Shown: positions 7,769 to 16,012, numbered from the stretch's first letter. The stretch: DNA of 64,000 nucleotides from RGIG2945 sp045540355 (GCA_045540355.1 JAZQHB010000006.1:1-64000); one strand, 5' to 3'. Notes: generated from the sequence alone by a model not told the origin. Program-made: numbers and translations.

Positions 7769-7787
7769 TAAAAGTCTTCAATTTCAA
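7760..7787 (-). promoter_or_regulatory. Promoter of the superoxide reductase-rubredoxin-ZIP-ferritin run
   Basis: On the minus strand, TTGAAA (7787-7782), a 16-nt spacer and TATAAT (7765-7760) give a start near 7753, about 23 bases before the dfx ATG at 7729. Confidence 0.65.
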
Positions 7788-7811
7788 TCAAGAAAAATTA
7801 AATTTTTTAAA

Positions 7812-7840
7812 TTGACACTTTCACCAAAGCGTAATATACT
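7812..7840 (+). promoter_or_regulatory. Sigma-A promoter of the Crp/Fnr-family regulator
   Basis: TTGACA (7812-7817), 17 nt, TATACT (7835-7840), with start expected near 7847, 20 bases before the ATG. It diverges from the dfx promoter. Confidence 0.8.
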
Positions 7841-7866
7841 TAAAATCATATAGAGGTGAAAATGAT

Positions 7867-8538
7867 ATGCGTGAAAAATATGAAGCTATATATAAAGATA
7901 TGTTTCCTTTCTGGTCGGAGATTACCGAGGAAGAAAAGGACTTTATCTGTCAGAATACAGCAACTCAGACTTATCTGAAAAGTAACACCGTACACGATTC
8001 GTATGAATGCTCGGGCGTTATAATGGTAAAAAGCGGTTGTCTGCGTGTTTATATAATGTCCGATGAGGGCAAGGATATTACACTTTACCGTCTGCACGAG
8101 GGTGATATGTGTATGCTGTCAGCATCTTGCGTGTTGCAGACTATAACCTTTGATGTATTTGTTGATGCCGAAGAAGACAGCGAGTGCTACATCATCAACG
8201 GCAGTGCTTATGCAAAGGTAAGTGAAGCTAATCCCAAGATAAAAATATTCACACTTGAAACAGCGGTAAGCCGATTTTCCGATGTTATGTGGGTAATGCA
8301 ACAAATACTGTTTATGAGTCTGGATAAACGCCTTGCCATATTTTTAAATGATGAAACTGCAAGAATAAAAAGCGATACGATAACACTTACTCACGAGCAG
8401 ATAGCGAGGTATATCGGCTCTGCCCGTGAGGTTGTATCGAGAATGCTGAAATACTTTTCAGCGGAGGGGATAGTTGAACTATCCCGAAAGGGTGTCAGGG
8501 TTATTGATAAAAAACGCCTCCGTGAATTAACCCTTTAA
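7867..8538 (+). CDS. Crp/Fnr-family transcriptional regulator
   Basis: A 223-residue regulator with an N-terminal cyclic-nucleotide-like effector domain (about 20-130), a dimer helix (about 130-160) and a C-terminal winged helix. The recognition helix GSAREVVSRMLKYF has Arg187, Glu188 and Arg192 where CRP has its three TGTGA-reading residues, and Ser191 as in FNR. It lacks the four-cysteine N-terminal FNR cluster pattern, although six cysteines are scattered in the sensor domain. It starts at an ATG after GAGGTG. It sits between oxygen-defence genes and thioredoxin, so redox-related regulation is likely; the effector is unknown. Its 3' end overlaps convergent trxA by 12 bases. Confidence 0.9.
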   Translation: MREKYEAIYKDMFPFWSEITEEEKDFICQNTATQTYLKSNTVHDSYECSGVIMVKSGCLRVYIMSDEGKDITLYRLHEGDMCMLSASCVLQTITFDVFVDAEEDSECYIINGSAYAKVSEANPKIKIFTLETAVSRFSDVMWVMQQILFMSLDKRLAIFLNDETARIKSDTITLTHEQIARYIGSAREVVSRMLKYFSAEGIVELSRKGVRVIDKKRLRELTL

Positions 8539-8835
8539 AGTATTCAGAATCGCCTGTTTCGGTTTTACTCCTACAATGCGGTCAACCTCTTCGCCGTTCT
8601 TCATAATTACGAGTGTCGGAACGACCGAAACTTCAAAAGCTCCTGCCAATTCAGGCTCTTCATCAACATTTATCTTTGCAACGAAGATGTCGGGATTTTC
8701 GTCTGCAATCTTTTCAACAATCGGTAAGAGTGTACGGCACGGTCCGCACCACGGAGCGAAGAAATCAAGGAGTACCGTCTTTTCACTTTCTCTTGCGAGG
8801 TTGAAATTGTTTTTGTTTAATACTAATGCTGCCAT
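8527..8835 (-). CDS. trxA: Thioredoxin
   Basis: A 102-residue thioredoxin with the WCGPC active site (Cys30, Cys33), the buried Asp in LLDFFAPW and the cis-proline VVPTLV. It reduces protein disulfides in the cytoplasm. The frame also allows an ATG at 8844, but AAGGA directly abuts that codon, whereas the ATG at 8835 lies 9 bases after it, so 8835 is preferred. No thioredoxin reductase gene is adjacent. Its promoter has a good -10, a poor -35 and a Crp-type palindrome at -41 (see separate entries). No hairpin terminator is visible at the convergent 12-bp overlap with the regulator gene. Confidence 0.94.
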   Translation of the reverse strand: MAALVLNKNNFNLARESEKTVLLDFFAPWCGPCRTLLPIVEKIADENPDIFVAKINVDEEPELAGAFEVSVVPTLVIMKNGEEVDRIVGVKPKQAILNTLKG

Positions 8836-8881
8836 ATCATTCATTCCTTTCGTTTAAGTTTATTATCTGATTTGCAACTTT

Positions 8882-8887
8882 AGTATA
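8882..8887 (-). promoter_or_regulatory. -10 element of the trxA promoter (no matching -35)
   Basis: TATACT on the minus strand (8887-8882) puts the start near 8875, 40 bases before the ATG at 8835. The hexamer 17 nt upstream is CAGAAA, a poor -35, consistent with a promoter needing an activator. Confidence 0.6.
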
Positions 8888-8908
8888 ACCCGAAATTAAA
8901 AATATTTC

Positions 8909-8923
8909 TGTGACAAAGTCACA
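8909..8923. promoter_or_regulatory. Crp-type palindromic operator upstream of trxA
   Basis: TGTGACAAAGTCACA is a palindrome with perfect 6-bp arms TGTGAC/GTCACA around AAA. Its centre (8916) is at -41 relative to the predicted trxA start, the classic class II activator position. The half-site TGTGA is what the Arg/Glu/Arg recognition helix of the neighbouring regulator should read. Confidence 0.65.
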
Positions 8924-9056
8924 AAAGTAAATTAACTTTAGTCTGTTCGGCTTTCTCGTTGTTAGCAATTATTCTGTATTTTCGACGGTGTGGGACAGGC
9001 TTTTTTTAATTGTTAAAAAAATAACATCTTTTTTGTTATATTTTTTGCTTTTTCTC

Positions 9057-9085
9057 TTGTATTTTGTCGACGATTGTGGTACACT
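9057..9085 (+). promoter_or_regulatory. Promoter of the permease-GH43 pair
   Basis: TTGTAT (9057-9062), 17 nt, TACACT (9080-9085); start near 9092, followed by AGGAGAAGG and the GTG at 9118. Confidence 0.55.
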
Positions 9086-9117
9086 TGACCCAATGTTTTT
9101 TTTAGGAGAAGGATATA

Positions 9118-10401
9118 GTGAATTTGATGATCCCCGCAATTATTTTGTTTGCTGTGACTTATGTTGCAATGCTTGTTTTCAGCAAGTACCGTCCGTTTAT
9201 AGCCTTAGGCTCCGCAATTATTTTTGTATCAACAGGTATGCTTCCGTTGGAAAAGCTCGTTCCGTCGATCGACTTTAATGTTATTTTGATGATAGCCGGT
9301 ACGATGGGAATAGTGGCGTTATTTATTGAAAGTAAGATGCCGTCACTCCTTGCCGATTTGATAATGGATAAGGTTCCCAATGTAATGTGGGCGGCTGTTG
9401 CGATGTCACTCTTTGCAGGAGTGATTTCTGCTTTTGTTGATAATGTTGCGACGGTTTTAATGATAGCTCCCGTTGCTTTGGAGATATGCAAAAAGCTGAA
9501 AACAAACCCTGTTCCGTTTATTATCGCTATTGCGGTTTCATCGAACTTACAGGGTGCGGCAACCTTGGTCGGTGATACTACAGCAATTATGCTCGGTTCA
9601 GAGTTGAATATGAGCTTTATGGATTTTTTCTGGTATAAAAGCCACCTCAGCATATTTTTTGCTGTTGAGCTGGGTGCACTTATTTCCGCGGCTATTCTCG
9701 CTTTCTTGTTCCGTAAAGAAAGACAAGCTGTACCTAAAGTGGTAAATCTTACAAAGGTAACTGATTATGTTCCCACAATCCTCTTGTGCGGTATCATTGT
9801 GTTGCTTATAGCTGCATCATTTATACCCAACAAACCCGACTTGACAAACGGTATTATCTGTTGTGCTCTTATGGTTATAGGCATCGTTTACAGCCTTATC
9901 AGAAAGAAAAGTTTTTCTGCAGTTACAGATGTTTTGAAAGAGATTGACTTTGAAACAATCGGACTTCTTTTAGGTTTGTTTGTTATGATTGGTGCAATCA
10001 GTGAACAGGGTGTTATTGATGCGGCAGCACAGTTGCTAGCAAAAGTAGGTAGTGGTAATATTTTCTTGCTCTATACTGTAATCGTTTGGGCGTCAGTTGC
10101 TATTTCAGCCTTTATTGATAATATTCCCTATGTTGCAACGATGATGCCTATCATTGCGAGTCTTGCAACGGCAATGGAACTTAAAGACCCGACAGTTTTA
10201 TACTTCGGCTTGCTTTCAGGTGCAACACTTGGCGGTAACTGCACACCCATCGGTGCATCGGCAAACATCACAGGTATCGGTATCCTCAGAAAAGAGGGTT
10301 ATACAGTTAAAAACAGCGATTTCTTTAAAATCGGTATTCCGTTTACATTAGCAGCGATTATCCCTGCATATATTTATATCTGGCTTGTATACGGAATTTA
10401 A
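9118..10401 (+). CDS. SLC13/ArsB-type anion permease
   Basis: A 427-residue membrane protein with about 11 hydrophobic segments, of the ion-transporter superfamily that includes ArsB, NhaD and SLC13/CitMHS carriers. It shows the family's inverted internal symmetry: each half carries an acidic hairpin motif (AFVDNVATVLMIAP near residue 100 and AFIDNIPYVATMMP near 330) and a second signature (NLQGAATLVGDTTAIM and GGNCTPIGASANI). It starts at GTG 9118 after AGGAG; there is no better downstream start. It lies 12 bases before a GH43 gene with a shared transcript likely. Substrate (dicarboxylate, arsenite, sodium/proton) cannot be decided; no ars genes are nearby. Confidence 0.85.
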   Translation: MNLMIPAIILFAVTYVAMLVFSKYRPFIALGSAIIFVSTGMLPLEKLVPSIDFNVILMIAGTMGIVALFIESKMPSLLADLIMDKVPNVMWAAVAMSLFAGVISAFVDNVATVLMIAPVALEICKKLKTNPVPFIIAIAVSSNLQGAATLVGDTTAIMLGSELNMSFMDFFWYKSHLSIFFAVELGALISAAILAFLFRKERQAVPKVVNLTKVTDYVPTILLCGIIVLLIAASFIPNKPDLTNGIICCALMVIGIVYSLIRKKSFSAVTDVLKEIDFETIGLLLGLFVMIGAISEQGVIDAAAQLLAKVGSGNIFLLYTVIVWASVAISAFIDNIPYVATMMPIIASLATAMELKDPTVLYFGLLSGATLGGNCTPIGASANITGIGILRKEGYTVKNSDFFKIGIPFTLAAIIPAYIYIWLVYGI

Positions 10402-10413
10402 GGAGGAGTAGTT

Positions 10414-11913
10414 ATGCTTAATTATGAAAATCCAATAATCCCCGGATTTTATCCTGACCCGAGTATTTGCAGAGTAGGCGAGGATTATTATATTGTAAAC
10501 AGTTCTTTTGAATTCTTCCCCGGTGTACCTCTGTGGCACAGCCGCGATTTGTTCAATTGGGAGCAGAAAGGTTATGTTCTTAACCGCAAAAGTCAGTTGC
10601 CTTTAGAAAATTCAGGCACTTCCGGAGGTATCTATGCACCGACTATCCGTTACCACAACGGTCGTTACTATATGATCACTACCAATGTCACAAACGGCGG
10701 CAATTTCTTCGTATGGACTGATGATATCAACGGCGAATGGTCAGACCCGATTTATCTTGACCAACCGGGTATCGACCCCTCAATCTTCTGGGACGATGAC
10801 GGCAGAGTTTATTATCAGGGTACTCACCGTGACGAAAGAGATGACAACTGCATAGGTCAGTTTGAATTTGACATCGAAACAGGCAAAAGACTTTCAGAAA
10901 CAAAAATCATCTGGCACGGTACCGGCGGAAGATGTCCCGAAGGTCCGCATATGTATAAGATAAACGGTTGGTATTATCTTATGATTGCCGAGGGCGGTAC
11001 AGAGTACGGACACATGGAAACCATTGCTCGCAGTAAGTCAGTCTGGGGTCCGTTTGAATCTTGTCCTCATAATCCGATTCTTTCACATAAGGATATTTCA
11101 ACAAGATTTGTACACTTCCAGGCACTCGGTCATGCTGATTTGACAACTGACCCCGAGGGCAATTGGTGGATAGTTTTTCACGGTATCAGACCGTCAATGG
11201 GCAGACTTCACCACATCGGCAGAGAAACAATGATTGCTCCCGTAACATGGGATGAAGACGGTTGGCCCGTAGTCAACGAGGGTAAGCCGATTTTTAACAG
11301 AATGACAATCAACGGTGAGGGTGATTATTCCGTTAACAAGGAGTGGAAAGACGATTTCACCGCTGACAAATTTGCACCTCGTTGGGGATTTTTAAGAAGT
11401 CCCAAAGAGGAGTCTTATGAAATAACGGACGGCGGAGTTGTGCTTCACGGAACGGAAGAAACCTTCGACGGAAAAGGCAGTCCGACATACCTCGCAGTCC
11501 GTCAGCAGCAGATGGACATTACTTATGAAACCGAGCTTGAAATCACAGACGGTGACGGATATGCAGGACTTGCAATTTTCCACACTTCAGAGCAGCATTA
11601 TAAGCTTATGGCAAAAAAAGCCGACAACGGCTACAGCGTGATTTTAAGAAGACGCATTGTTGACTTTGATGTTGCAACAGATGAAGTCATAGTTGATGCC
11701 GATAAGTTAGCAATCCGTATTGTTGCGGACAGAAATAAATATACTTTCTTTGCAGGCAAGGATATGGATAGCCTCAAAGAAATCGGCACAGGTTGCACTC
11801 AGCTTATGTCAAAAGAATGTATGAGATGTACTTTCACAGGTTGCTTTTCGGGTATGTTTGCAATCGGTGATGTAACAGCAAAATTCAAATATTTCTCCGC
11901 AAAAGGGGAATGA
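10414..11913 (+). CDS. GH43 beta-xylosidase/alpha-L-arabinofuranosidase
   Basis: A 499-residue cytoplasmic glycoside hydrolase family 43 enzyme (XynB-like, two-domain). The five-bladed propeller holds the catalytic residues Asp15 (YPDPSIC), Asp121 (GIDPSIF) and Glu176 (CPEGPHMY). A C-terminal beta-sandwich (from about residue 310) closes the pocket in exo-acting family members. There is no signal peptide, so imported xylo- or arabino-oligosaccharides are the likely substrates. A GGAGGAG site precedes the ATG. The ribulokinase gene 2.4 kb away on the other strand supports pentose use. A terminator follows the stop. Confidence 0.94.
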   Translation: MLNYENPIIPGFYPDPSICRVGEDYYIVNSSFEFFPGVPLWHSRDLFNWEQKGYVLNRKSQLPLENSGTSGGIYAPTIRYHNGRYYMITTNVTNGGNFFVWTDDINGEWSDPIYLDQPGIDPSIFWDDDGRVYYQGTHRDERDDNCIGQFEFDIETGKRLSETKIIWHGTGGRCPEGPHMYKINGWYYLMIAEGGTEYGHMETIARSKSVWGPFESCPHNPILSHKDISTRFVHFQALGHADLTTDPEGNWWIVFHGIRPSMGRLHHIGRETMIAPVTWDEDGWPVVNEGKPIFNRMTINGEGDYSVNKEWKDDFTADKFAPRWGFLRSPKEESYEITDGGVVLHGTEETFDGKGSPTYLAVRQQQMDITYETELEITDGDGYAGLAIFHTSEQHYKLMAKKADNGYSVILRRRIVDFDVATDEVIVDADKLAIRIVADRNKYTFFAGKDMDSLKEIGTGCTQLMSKECMRCTFTGCFSGMFAIGDVTAKFKYFSAKGE

Positions 11914-11920
11914 AACTCAA

Positions 11921-11946
11921 AGTCGGCTTAATTGCCGACTTTTTTG
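11921..11946 (+). terminator. Rho-independent terminator after GH43
   Basis: AGTCGGC (11921-11927) pairs with GCCGACT (11934-11940) around a TTAATT loop, followed by TTTTT. Confidence 0.85.
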
Positions 11947-11975
11947 TTGACCTATCGAATGGTAAATGGTATAAT
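11947..11975 (+). promoter_or_regulatory. Sigma-A promoter of ECF S-component operon
   Basis: TTGACC (11947-11952), 17 nt, TATAAT (11970-11975), directly after the GH43 terminator and 31 bases before the ATG at 12007. Confidence 0.8.
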
Positions 11976-12006
11976 TTAGTATATTCATTTTTTAAGGAAG
12001 ATAACT

Positions 12007-12573
12007 ATGAAAAAAACTTTGGTCAGACTTGCTTTATCTGCGATGTTTATTGCAATCGGAATTGTTCTGCCGTTTTTTACGGGTCAGATTCAGCAGATAG
12101 GAAATATGTTATTACCGATGCATTTACCCGTTTTGCTTTGCGGTTTTATCTGCGGTTGGCAGTATGGTGCTGTTGTGGGCTTCGTTCTGCCTTTGATGAG
12201 GTCGGCACTTTTTACAATGCCCGTTATGTATCCGTCTGCTGTTTCTATGGCGTTTGAGCTTGCGACTTACGGTTTCCTTGCAGGATTTTTATTTTCACAC
12301 GCAAAATGGAAATGTGTCAAATCACTCTACCGTTGCCTTGTTATTGCAATGCTCGGCGGTCGTGCGGTCTGGGGTGTAGTGCAGGCAATTTTACTTGGTG
12401 TAGGTGGCGATGCTTTTACTTTGACGGCATTTCTGACATCAGCTTTTGTTAATGCAATTCCCGGAATTATTCTTCAGCTCATACTGATTCCCGCAATAAT
12501 GTTGGTGTTGGATAAAACTCACCTTGTTCCGTTCAAATCAAAGGAGCAGAAAAATGCAAAAAAATTTAGTTGA
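12007..12573 (+). CDS. ECF-type transporter S-component (vitamin/micronutrient binding)
   Basis: A 188-residue hydrophobic protein with about six membrane segments, matching the integral substrate-binding S-components of energy-coupling-factor transporters. The LPMHLPVLLCGFICGWQYG stretch, the short loops and the N-terminal MKKTLVRLALSAMFIAIG are typical. The A, A' and T energising subunits are not in the window, as expected for a group II (shared module) transporter. The ligand is not identifiable. No riboswitch is visible in the short leader. The next gene, a P-loop kinase, overlaps by 20 bases, hinting at phosphorylation of the imported compound. Confidence 0.78.
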   Translation: MKKTLVRLALSAMFIAIGIVLPFFTGQIQQIGNMLLPMHLPVLLCGFICGWQYGAVVGFVLPLMRSALFTMPVMYPSAVSMAFELATYGFLAGFLFSHAKWKCVKSLYRCLVIAMLGGRAVWGVVQAILLGVGGDAFTLTAFLTSAFVNAIPGIILQLILIPAIMLVLDKTHLVPFKSKEQKNAKKFS

Positions 12574-13114
12574 TGAAATTTTGACCGAAATTGATATTAT
12601 TCTTAAAACCAAAGAGTCTGTCATAGTTGCAATTGACGGCCGTTGTGCTTCGGGTAAAACTACTCTGGCAAGCAAGTTGCAGGAAAAATTAAACTGTAAT
12701 GTTATACATCTTGACGATTTCTTTCTTCGACCCGAGCAGAGGACAGAAGAAAGATTTGCAGAAATCGGCGGTAATATAGATTACGAACGCTTTACGGAAG
12801 AAGTTATAACTCCACTCAAAACGAATAAAGCATTTGAGTACAGACCTTTTGATTGCCACACTTTAGATTTTAAATCTGCAGTCAGAGTTGTTCCGAACAA
12901 AATAACCGTGATTGAGGGTTCGTATTCCTGTCATAGCTTTTTCGGGAAATATTATGATATTAATTTATTTTTAGATGCAGAAAAAGATTTACAACTCGAG
13001 CGAATTAAAAATCGTAACGGCGAAGATGCACTTAAAATATTCGTCGATAAATGGATACCGTTGGAAGAAAGATATTTTGAAAAAATAAAACCAATATGGA
13101 GGAAATATGAGTAA
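12554..13114 (+). CDS. P-loop kinase, uridine kinase-like
   Basis: A 186-residue NTP-binding protein with Walker A GRCASGKTT (29-37), a DDFF element near residue 57 like the substrate-binding Asp of uridine/pantothenate-type kinases, and a C-terminal lid region with RIKNRNG. It resembles the uridine kinase superfamily and is of similar length. The chosen ATG follows AAGGAG; the frame is open 10 codons upstream without support. It overlaps the S-component by 20 bases and the next gene by 8, so it is translated within the same operon. Its true substrate may be the vitamin or nucleoside imported by the S-component rather than uridine. Confidence 0.78.
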   Translation: MQKNLVDEILTEIDIILKTKESVIVAIDGRCASGKTTLASKLQEKLNCNVIHLDDFFLRPEQRTEERFAEIGGNIDYERFTEEVITPLKTNKAFEYRPFDCHTLDFKSAVRVVPNKITVIEGSYSCHSFFGKYYDINLFLDAEKDLQLERIKNRNGEDALKIFVDKWIPLEERYFEKIKPIWRKYE

Positions 13115-14195
13115 GTATTTTGAAGAAGTAAAGAAAAATTTCGGTTTCGGTTGTATGCGTTTGCCGAGAATTGAAGAAGAAATAGATTTTGAGCAGTTTA
13201 ACGAAATGATTGATACCTTTATTGAAAACGGTTTTAATTATTTCGATACCGCACACGGTTACATAGAAGGAAGAAGTGAAAAAGCACTCAGAAAATGCCT
13301 TGTTGACCGCTATCCGAGAGATGCTTATATTCTTGCGAATAAGCTTTCAAATCATCACTACAACTCCCAAGAGGAAATTTTACCGCTTTTTGAAAGTCAG
13401 CTTGAAATCTGCGGAGTTGATTATTTCGACTTTTATCTTATGCACGCTCTGAATGCAACTTCGTTTGAAAAATACAAAAAGTGCAAGGCTTTTGAAACTG
13501 CACTTGAACTTAAAGAGCAGGGCAGAATCAAGCATCTTGCTATTTCATTCCACGATAAAGCAGATGTGCTTGATAAAATTCTTACTCAATATCCTCAGAT
13601 TGAGGCAGTACAGATTCAATTCAACTACCTTGATTATGAAGATAAAGATGTTGAAAGCCGTAAGTGCTATGAAGTTTGCAGAAAGCACGATACTCCCGTT
13701 ATAATCATGGAGCCCGTCAAGGGCGGTACTCTTGCGGCAAAGCTTCCTGATGAAGCAAAGAAGGTCTTTGAAGACTTGAACGGCGGCAGCCCTGCAAGCT
13801 ATGCTATTCGTTATGCGGCAGGCTTTGAGGGCGTGTTTATGGTATTGTCGGGTATGGGCAGCATGGAAATGATGAACGACAATATAAGCTATATGAAAGA
13901 TTTTAAGCCGTTGAACAAAGAAGAGCTTGAAGCGATTGATAAAGTTGTAGATATTTTTAATTCGCAAAAACTCATACCGTGTACTGCGTGCAAGTATTGC
14001 ATGGAAAAATGTCCGATGAATATTCCGATCCCCGAATTGTTTACATCAATGAATAAGAGAGATTTATATGAATATTCAAAAGATGAGGGAAGAGTGGAGG
14101 ATTGTATAGATTGCGGTGCTTGTGAGGAAATCTGCCCGCAGAATATAGAAATCCGCAAACACCTAAAGGAAGCCGCAAAATTTATTGATGAATAA
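13107..14195 (+). CDS. Aldo/keto reductase with C-terminal double [4Fe-4S] domain
   Basis: A 362-residue oxidoreductase made of an AKR TIM barrel (about 1-270) and a ferredoxin-like tail. The barrel has FDTAHGY (catalytic Asp and Tyr), the Lys of LANKLS and the His of YLMHAL. The tail holds two CxxCxxCx3C clusters: Cys292, 295, 298, 302 and Cys333, 336, 339, 343, so it can link ferredoxin-level electrons to carbonyl reduction. This fused family is common in Clostridia, but its physiological substrates are mostly unknown. The start overlaps the kinase gene by 8 bases and has a GGAGGAAAT site. Confidence 0.92.
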   Translation: MSKYFEEVKKNFGFGCMRLPRIEEEIDFEQFNEMIDTFIENGFNYFDTAHGYIEGRSEKALRKCLVDRYPRDAYILANKLSNHHYNSQEEILPLFESQLEICGVDYFDFYLMHALNATSFEKYKKCKAFETALELKEQGRIKHLAISFHDKADVLDKILTQYPQIEAVQIQFNYLDYEDKDVESRKCYEVCRKHDTPVIIMEPVKGGTLAAKLPDEAKKVFEDLNGGSPASYAIRYAAGFEGVFMVLSGMGSMEMMNDNISYMKDFKPLNKEELEAIDKVVDIFNSQKLIPCTACKYCMEKCPMNIPIPELFTSMNKRDLYEYSKDEGRVEDCIDCGACEEICPQNIEIRKHLKEAAKFIDE

Positions 14196-14246
14196 TCATG
14201 AGATGTTAAAAACGCACAGACAGCTGATGCTATAAACAAATGAAAA

Positions 14247-14277
14247 AGGGACTGAAAACCATCGGTTTTCAGTCCCT
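14247..14277 (-). terminator. Strong terminator for ribulokinase (usable from both sides)
   Basis: A perfect 14-bp stem (14247-14260 with 14264-14277), ATC triloop. On the minus strand it is followed by TTTTTCATTT, so it mainly ends the ribulokinase transcript; on the plus strand the T-run is weak. Confidence 0.85.
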
Positions 14278-14291
14278 CGTTTAGTGTACTT

Positions 14292-15953
14292 TTATACAGA
14301 AGCTTTGATTTCTTTCAAACGCTTCATAACATCGTTTGCACCTCTGCCGAAGTAGTCGTGGAGGATTTTGTATTCTGCAAAGAGCTTGTCGTAAAGCTTA
14401 ACATTTTCTTCGATGGGATAGTAAACTGTATCTTTGATTTTACCCATAGCTTCAGCTGCAGTGAATACAGAATCATATCCGCCTGCGTCCTTACCTGCGG
14501 CAACTGAACCGAAGATAGCTGAACCTAAAGCACCGCCCTGATCTGAACCTGCAATCTTGATAGGCATATTGATGATATCTGCATAAATCTGCATTGTCAT
14601 CGGGTCTTTCTGTGAAATACCGCCTGCTGCATAGAATTCGTCAACCGGTACACCGTACTCGCGGAATGTTTCAATAATCATTCTTGTACCGTATGCGGTA
14701 GCTTCGATTAACGCTCTGTAAATATCCTCGGGTTTGGTCTGAAGATTCATACCGAGAATCATACCTGTGAGGTCAACATCAACTAAAACTGAACGGTTAC
14801 CGTTCCACCAATCAAGAGCAACAAGTCCATGCTCACCGGGTTTCTGAACTTCCGCCTTGCTTCTGAGGTATTTGTGAATGTTCATGCCTGCTTTTTCAGC
14901 ATCGTCATAATACTTTTTGGGAAGGCAGTTTTCGATGAACCATTGGAAGTGGTCACCTACACAACTCTGACCTGCCTCATAAGCATAAAGTCCGGGCATA
15001 ATACCGTCTGATACGACACCGCAGATTCCCTGAACCTGTTTTTCTTCTTCACTCATCATCATGTGACAGGTTGATGTGCCCATGATAGCGAGCATCTGAC
15101 CGGGCTTGGAGATACCGACTGCGGGAACGAAAACATGAGCATCAATAATCGGAATAGCAACTGCAGTACCTGCTTTAAGACCTGTAAGCTTTGCCATTTC
15201 TTCTGTAAGCTTACCTGCGGGACTTCCGAGGGGAGTGATGTCTCTTGAGAATTTTTCGTCAATAACATTTTCAAGTCTGGGGTCTAATGCTTTGAAGAAA
15301 TCATTTGAGGGATATCCTGTATTTTTATTCCAGAGAGCCTTATAACCTGCACAGCATGAATTACGAGTTTCGACACCTGTCATCTGCCATGCAAGCCAGT
15401 CAGCGGCTTCAATGAATTTATCCATCTTGTTATAAATATCTTCAGCTTCATCAAGAATCTGCCAGATTTTCGGGATTGCCCATTCTGAAGAAATCTTTCC
15501 GCCGTAGTTGTTAAGCCAAGGCTCATTTCTTTCTTCTGCGATTTCGTTGAGCTTTGTTGCATATTTCTGTGCAGCGTGATGTTTCCAAAGCTTTACATAA
15601 GCGTGAGGCTCATCCTTGTATTCATCAAGGAAGCAAAGGGGAGTACCGTCTGCCAATACGGGAAGAACAGTACAAGCGGTAAAGTCGATACCTACACCGA
15701 TGATGTCATCGGGAGAAACTTTACTTTCAGCTATAACAGCAGGGATTGTCTTTGCAAGGACATCAAGGTAATCCTGGGGATGCTGTAATGCCCAGTCGTG
15801 ACCTAATTTTTTGCCGCTCGGGAGCGTTTCATCCATAACGGAATGGGGATAATCATATACGCTTGACGCGAGTTCTTCACCTGTCTGAACATTAACAAGT
15901 AAGGCTCTGCCTGATAAAGTACCGTAGTCAACGCCTATTGCATATTTTGCCAT
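14292..15953 (-). CDS. araB: Ribulokinase (FGGY family)
   Basis: A 553-residue FGGY kinase that phosphorylates L-ribulose to L-ribulose 5-phosphate in arabinose catabolism. The N-terminal GVDYGTLSGRALLV phosphate-1 motif, the GVGIDFTACTVLPV block, the IMGTSTCHM segment and the C-terminal AAGGISQKDPMTMQIYADI motif are typical of AraB rather than xylulokinase, which is ~50 residues shorter. The ATG at 15953 lies 7 bases after GAGGTG; the upstream GTG at 15962 overlaps that site and is unlikely. It stands alone: araA and araD are not in this window. It has its own promoter and terminator. Confidence 0.93.
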   Translation of the reverse strand: MAKYAIGVDYGTLSGRALLVNVQTGEELASSVYDYPHSVMDETLPSGKKLGHDWALQHPQDYLDVLAKTIPAVIAESKVSPDDIIGVGIDFTACTVLPVLADGTPLCFLDEYKDEPHAYVKLWKHHAAQKYATKLNEIAEERNEPWLNNYGGKISSEWAIPKIWQILDEAEDIYNKMDKFIEAADWLAWQMTGVETRNSCCAGYKALWNKNTGYPSNDFFKALDPRLENVIDEKFSRDITPLGSPAGKLTEEMAKLTGLKAGTAVAIPIIDAHVFVPAVGISKPGQMLAIMGTSTCHMMMSEEEKQVQGICGVVSDGIMPGLYAYEAGQSCVGDHFQWFIENCLPKKYYDDAEKAGMNIHKYLRSKAEVQKPGEHGLVALDWWNGNRSVLVDVDLTGMILGMNLQTKPEDIYRALIEATAYGTRMIIETFREYGVPVDEFYAAGGISQKDPMTMQIYADIINMPIKIAGSDQGGALGSAIFGSVAAGKDAGGYDSVFTAAEAMGKIKDTVYYPIEENVKLYDKLFAEYKILHDYFGRGANDVMKRLKEIKASV

Positions 15954-15983
15954 ATAATACACCTCGTTGTTTTATTTTTTTCC

Positions 15984-16012
15984 ATTATATATGTTTTTTT
16001 GAATTATTACAA
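15984..16012 (-). promoter_or_regulatory. Promoter of ribulokinase
   Basis: On the minus strand, TTGTAA (16012-16007), 17 nt, TATAAT (15989-15984); start near 15977, 24 bases before the ATG. No clear AraR-like operator was recognised. Confidence 0.75.

Noticed and set aside
8900..9117. Possible small RNA or riboswitch in the 270-base gap upstream of the permease gene
   Set aside because: Apart from the Crp-type palindrome and the two promoters, no stable stem plus T-run or known riboswitch core was recognised.
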